A stretch of DNA of 62,840 nucleotides from Akkermansia sp. Lineage in GTDB: Bacteria > Verrucomicrobiota > Verrucomicrobiia > Verrucomicrobiales > Akkermansiaceae. The position numbers and the translations under genes were made by a program. Every line of letters starts with the position of its first letter. Within the stretch, counting starts at the first letter, position 1. Where the stretch lies: assembly GCA_017409465.1 (NCBI GenBank), contig JAFQSQ010000015.1:1-62840 (forward strand), written 5' to 3'. Under the pieces are notes generated by a model, which saw only the letters and a list, made by a program, of their open reading frames with translations, was not told the DNA's origin and did no database searches. This document shows, in pieces, positions 59,408 through 62,840 of this stretch.

Positions 59408-61243
59408 TCAGCCAAGGTTCTGCTCGGCGATACCGGCTCGCTTGCGTGCGGTTGCGTCCAGGATTCGCTTGCGCATGCGGATGAAGTGAGGGGTGGCTTC
59501 CACCAGCTCGTCAGGCTCGATGTACTCAATGGCTCGTTCCAGAGTGAATACGCGCGGCGGTGTCAGCTGGATGGAGTCGTTCTTGGTGGCGGAGCGGTGG
59601 TTGGTGAGGTGCTTTTCGCGGGTGGGATTCACCGGGATATCGATGGGTTTGGGATTTTCACCCACGATCATCCCCTCGTATACCTCATCACCGGGGGCGA
59701 TGAAGAGGGTGCCGCGTTCCTCCATGGATTGCAGGGCGTAGGGGCGGGCGATACCGTTTTCCATAGAGATGAGCGTACTACTCTGGCGGGTGACGATTTC
59801 GCCGGCATAGGGGGCGTATTCCTTGAAGAGATGTGAGAAAATGCCGTGGCCGCTGGTCAGGTTCACCAGTTCGAACTCAAAGCCGATGAGCCCGCGCGTG
59901 GGCATAGTCGCCTGGATGGTGGTTCGTCCGCTGCCGTTGGCCTCCATATTTTCCAGAATTCCGCGGCGGTTGCCCAGAATACGCACGGTGCCGTTGGCAC
60001 ACTCATCCGGGACTTCGATGAACACGGTTTCGAAGGGCTCGCACATCACACCATCATGCTCCTGCACAATCACTTTCGGCCGGGACACAAGCACCTCGTA
60101 CCCCTCGCGCCGCATCTGCTCGACGAGGATGGCTATCTGCATCGTACCACGCGCCGATACCATGAACACACCCGCCAAATCGGTGTCTTCCACCTTGATG
60201 GAGATATTCGTCCGCATCTCGCGCATGAGGCGCTCGCGGATGACGCGGCTGGTCACGTTCTTGCCATCGCGGCCGCCCAGCGGACCGTCGTTGATACTGA
60301 ACTCCATCTGCACGGTCGGCGGTTCGATATCCACGAAGGGCAGCGGTTCGCCCTCCGGGTCACCGGTGAGGGTCTCACCGATATCGACATCTTCAAAGCC
60401 TGAGATGCCGATGATGTTGCCGGCTTCTCCCACGGCTGAGTCGGTCGTCTGTAAGCCACTGTATTCAAAAAGTTTGGTTACTTTGCCCTGCACGCGGCTG
60501 CCATCCGGGCGCAGCAGGTAGACGGTGTCGCCTTTCTGTACACGCCCGCTGGTGATACGCCCCACCGCTACGCGGCCTACGTAGTCATCCCAGTCGATGT
60601 TGGAGATGAGCATGAGGAAGGGCTTGTCGGGGTCGGCCTCCCTGGGGGCGGGGATATGGCTTACAATCCGGTGGAGCAGGGGGCTGCAGTCTACAGGCGG
60701 CTCACCCTCGGGCGCGTTCATGAAATATCCATCGCGGGCAGAGCCGTAGACAAAGGGGGCTTCAAACTGCTCCTCCGTGGCATCCAGCTCCAGCAGCAGC
60801 TCCAGCACCTGGTCGTGCACCTTCATCGGGTCGGCATGCGGACGGTCAATCTTGTTGATGACAACGATGGGCAGCAGTCCCTCCTGCAGTGCTTTGCGCA
60901 GCACAAAACGAGTCTGCGCCTGCGGCCCTTCGTAGGCATCCACCACCAGAATCACGCCGTCTACCATCTTCATCACGCGCTCCACCTCGGCGCCGAAGTC
61001 GGCGTGGCCGGGGGTATCCACGATGTTGATGGTATAGCCGTTCCAGTGGATGGATGTATTCTTGGCCTTGATGGTGATGCCTTTCTCTCGCTCCAGATCC
61101 ATGGAGTCCATGGCACGGTCCTGCACCTCCTGGTTTTCGCGATAGGTGCCGCCGGCTTTCAGCAGCTGATCTACCAGGGTCGTTTTGCCGTGGTCAACGT
61201 GGGCGATAATGGCCAGATTGCGGTACTTGGAGGGATCACTCAT
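59408..61243 (-). CDS. typA: Ribosome-associated GTPase TypA/BipA
   Basis: Translational GTPase that binds ribosomes, acting in assembly and stress adaptation. G1 is IIAHVDHGKTTLVDQLL (residues 10-26), G2 is in EKGITIKAKNT, G3 is VDTPGHADFGAEVER and G4 is INKIDRPHA. EF-G-like domains III and V and the TypA-specific C-terminal domain (GRTTIQATMPTRGLIGFEFELVNLTSGHG onward) follow. It is 611 residues from ATG 61243. The in-frame extension to 61291 has no family support. Confidence 0.95.
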   Translation of the reverse strand: MSDPSKYRNLAIIAHVDHGKTTLVDQLLKAGGTYRENQEVQDRAMDSMDLEREKGITIKAKNTSIHWNGYTINIVDTPGHADFGAEVERVMKMVDGVILVVDAYEGPQAQTRFVLRKALQEGLLPIVVINKIDRPHADPMKVHDQVLELLLELDATEEQFEAPFVYGSARDGYFMNAPEGEPPVDCSPLLHRIVSHIPAPREADPDKPFLMLISNIDWDDYVGRVAVGRITSGRVQKGDTVYLLRPDGSRVQGKVTKLFEYSGLQTTDSAVGEAGNIIGISGFEDVDIGETLTGDPEGEPLPFVDIEPPTVQMEFSINDGPLGGRDGKNVTSRVIRERLMREMRTNISIKVEDTDLAGVFMVSARGTMQIAILVEQMRREGYEVLVSRPKVIVQEHDGVMCEPFETVFIEVPDECANGTVRILGNRRGILENMEANGSGRTTIQATMPTRGLIGFEFELVNLTSGHGIFSHLFKEYAPYAGEIVTRQSSTLISMENGIARPYALQSMEERGTLFIAPGDEVYEGMIVGENPKPIDIPVNPTREKHLTNHRSATKNDSIQLTPPRVFTLERAIEYIEPDELVEATPHFIRMRKRILDATARKRAGIAEQNLG

Positions 61244-61291
61244 ATGATGTCGCGGCGGGCTTTTCCACCCGCTCGCCGCGCATTGTATCAC

Positions 61292-61541
61292 AACTTTCCC
61301 TGCGATAAAAGCCTAAACACCGCCAAGTTGTAGGGAAGTACGATTGACGAATGACGAAGTCAATTATAATCTGAGCAAGATTCGATTTTTTGTAAAAAAT
61401 CGATTTTGTAGTTCGTCATTGCCCATAATTGGGCAATGCTGTAGCAGGACTTGGGAGAGGGAGAAGTGCATTGCCACTTCCCCCTCTCCCAAACCCTCAC
61501 CCCCAAGGCTAGGGTAGTATGGGGTTCCTACGGAACCTATT
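61292..61541. other. Hairpin-rich non-coding region beside IS110
   Basis: No gene seen. Several inverted repeats lie in a row: TTGAC/GTCAA (61344-61348 with 61359-61363), a 9-10-bp A/T stem (61382-61403), ATTGCCCA/TGGGCAAT (61418-61425 with 61430-61437), an 18-bp stem with one mismatch (61451-61468 with 61475-61492), and GGTTCC/GGAACC (61523-61528 with 61532-61537) 4 bases past the transposase stop. The IS110 right end probably lies here, and some of the hairpins may be its target or earlier repeats. Confidence 0.55.
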
Positions 61542-62561
<1,020 letters not shown>

Positions 62562-62599
62562 TTACGGACGTTAAAGTCCATTCAATTATTCGAGACGAA

Positions 62600-62745
62600 T
62601 CGCGGAGCCTCCACCATGGAGGGACTGGGGTGCCCCTGACTTCGTATCGGAAAGTATTACTTCCCCTGTACGAACGCGGGTGTACCCCCAGTCGGTCGAT
62701 GTTAGTTGCGATCTCTCATCGACTTCTCCGCAGGCTCGGATTTTA
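62600..62745 (-). ncRNA. Candidate IS110 bridge RNA
   Basis: The non-coding stretch directly upstream of the transposase folds on the minus strand into successive stem-loops: GTCGATG/CATCGAC (62717-62723 with 62695-62701); a larger element closed by CCCCAGTC/GACTGGGG (62686-62693 with 62623-62630) with internal loops, an inner TTCGTA/TACGAA stem and a GGAAGT/ACTTCC tip; and CCTCCA/TGGAGG (62608-62622). IS110 elements encode a bridge RNA in the left non-coding end, with internal loops that pair with donor and target. The position and looped architecture fit. The guide loops were not matched to flanks. Confidence 0.45.
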
Positions 62746-62790
62746 CCCCGAACGCGTTCAATTTACCACAAAAAATTAACCGAGTACGAA

Positions 62791-62825
62791 TGAAAAGTTC
62801 GCTGCGCTGCGCGCAGATGGTTTCA
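62791..62825 (+). repeat. Intergenic hairpin repeat, copy 2
   Basis: CGAATGAAAAGTTCGCTGCG followed by a GCGC-rich hairpin and GCGCAG, similar to 34108-34150. It sits at the outer side of the IS110 upstream region, possibly its insertion context. Confidence 0.45.
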
Positions 62826-62840
62826 ACTAACGCTAAGCGT

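Overview
The window looks like chromosomal DNA from a verrucomicrobium, probably an Akkermansia-like or related gut member. The lineage evidence is a Minf_1886/TIGR04138-type protein (a family described from Verrucomicrobia and Planctomycetes), two giant Verru_Chthon-cassette-A-like prepilin proteins, and an autotransporter with beta-strand repeats. The DNA is mostly moderately GC-rich. The surface-polysaccharide genes (about 15.6-18.8 kb and 23.6-24.9 kb) are visibly AT-rich and look horizontally acquired. No rRNA, tRNA or CRISPR array was seen.

Layout. 0.1-6.7 kb: a complete F1Fo ATP synthase operon on the minus strand (atpB-E-F-H-A-G-D-C), with stable hairpins on both sides of atpE and a bidirectional terminator after atpC. 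6.7-10.3 kb: a PhoR-like histidine kinase and a PiT phosphate permease with a PhoU-like tail. 10.4-14.3 kb: a small membrane protein, gamma-carbonic anhydrase, fmt, a secreted protein and tdh. 14.5-24.8 kb: a cell-surface region with rfbB, a flippase, a CDP-glycerol-transferase-like protein, an autotransporter, a decayed IS66 element and a GT4 glycosyltransferase. 24.9-32.4 kb: RNase D, two small lipoproteins, a NitT/TauT (sulfonate-type) ABC transporter with a GlcD-like flavoprotein, and a PH/DUF3592-like membrane protein. 32.4-39.1 kb: an Lrp regulator with an aminotransferase, a CPBP protease, a sugar nucleotidyltransferase and mfd. 39.1-42.2 kb: an NhaC antiporter, thiE and thi4. 42.3-46.8 kb: a ferrous iron locus (feoA, feoB, a 54-residue Cys-rich protein) followed by a porin. 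48-55.7 kb: two tandem giant prepilin-like genes. 55.8-61.2 kb: agmatine deiminase, the Minf_1886 protein, aroD, two membrane proteins and typA. 61.3-62.8 kb: an IS110 element with a strongly structured upstream region that could encode a bridge RNA.

The most general signal concerns expression. At least a dozen genes, both strands, carry a sigma70-like promoter (TTGNNN, 16-17 bp, TANNNT) whose -10 box ends only 5-11 bases before the start codon. That predicts leaderless or nearly leaderless mRNAs. Shine-Dalgarno sequences are weak or absent before many other genes. The spacing also decides several start codons. Other notable points are a DUF805-like insertion in FeoB, DtxR-like palindromes at feoA and feoB, IS66 inverted repeats that supply the last codons of the glycosyltransferase, and near-identical blocks shared by the tandem giant genes.
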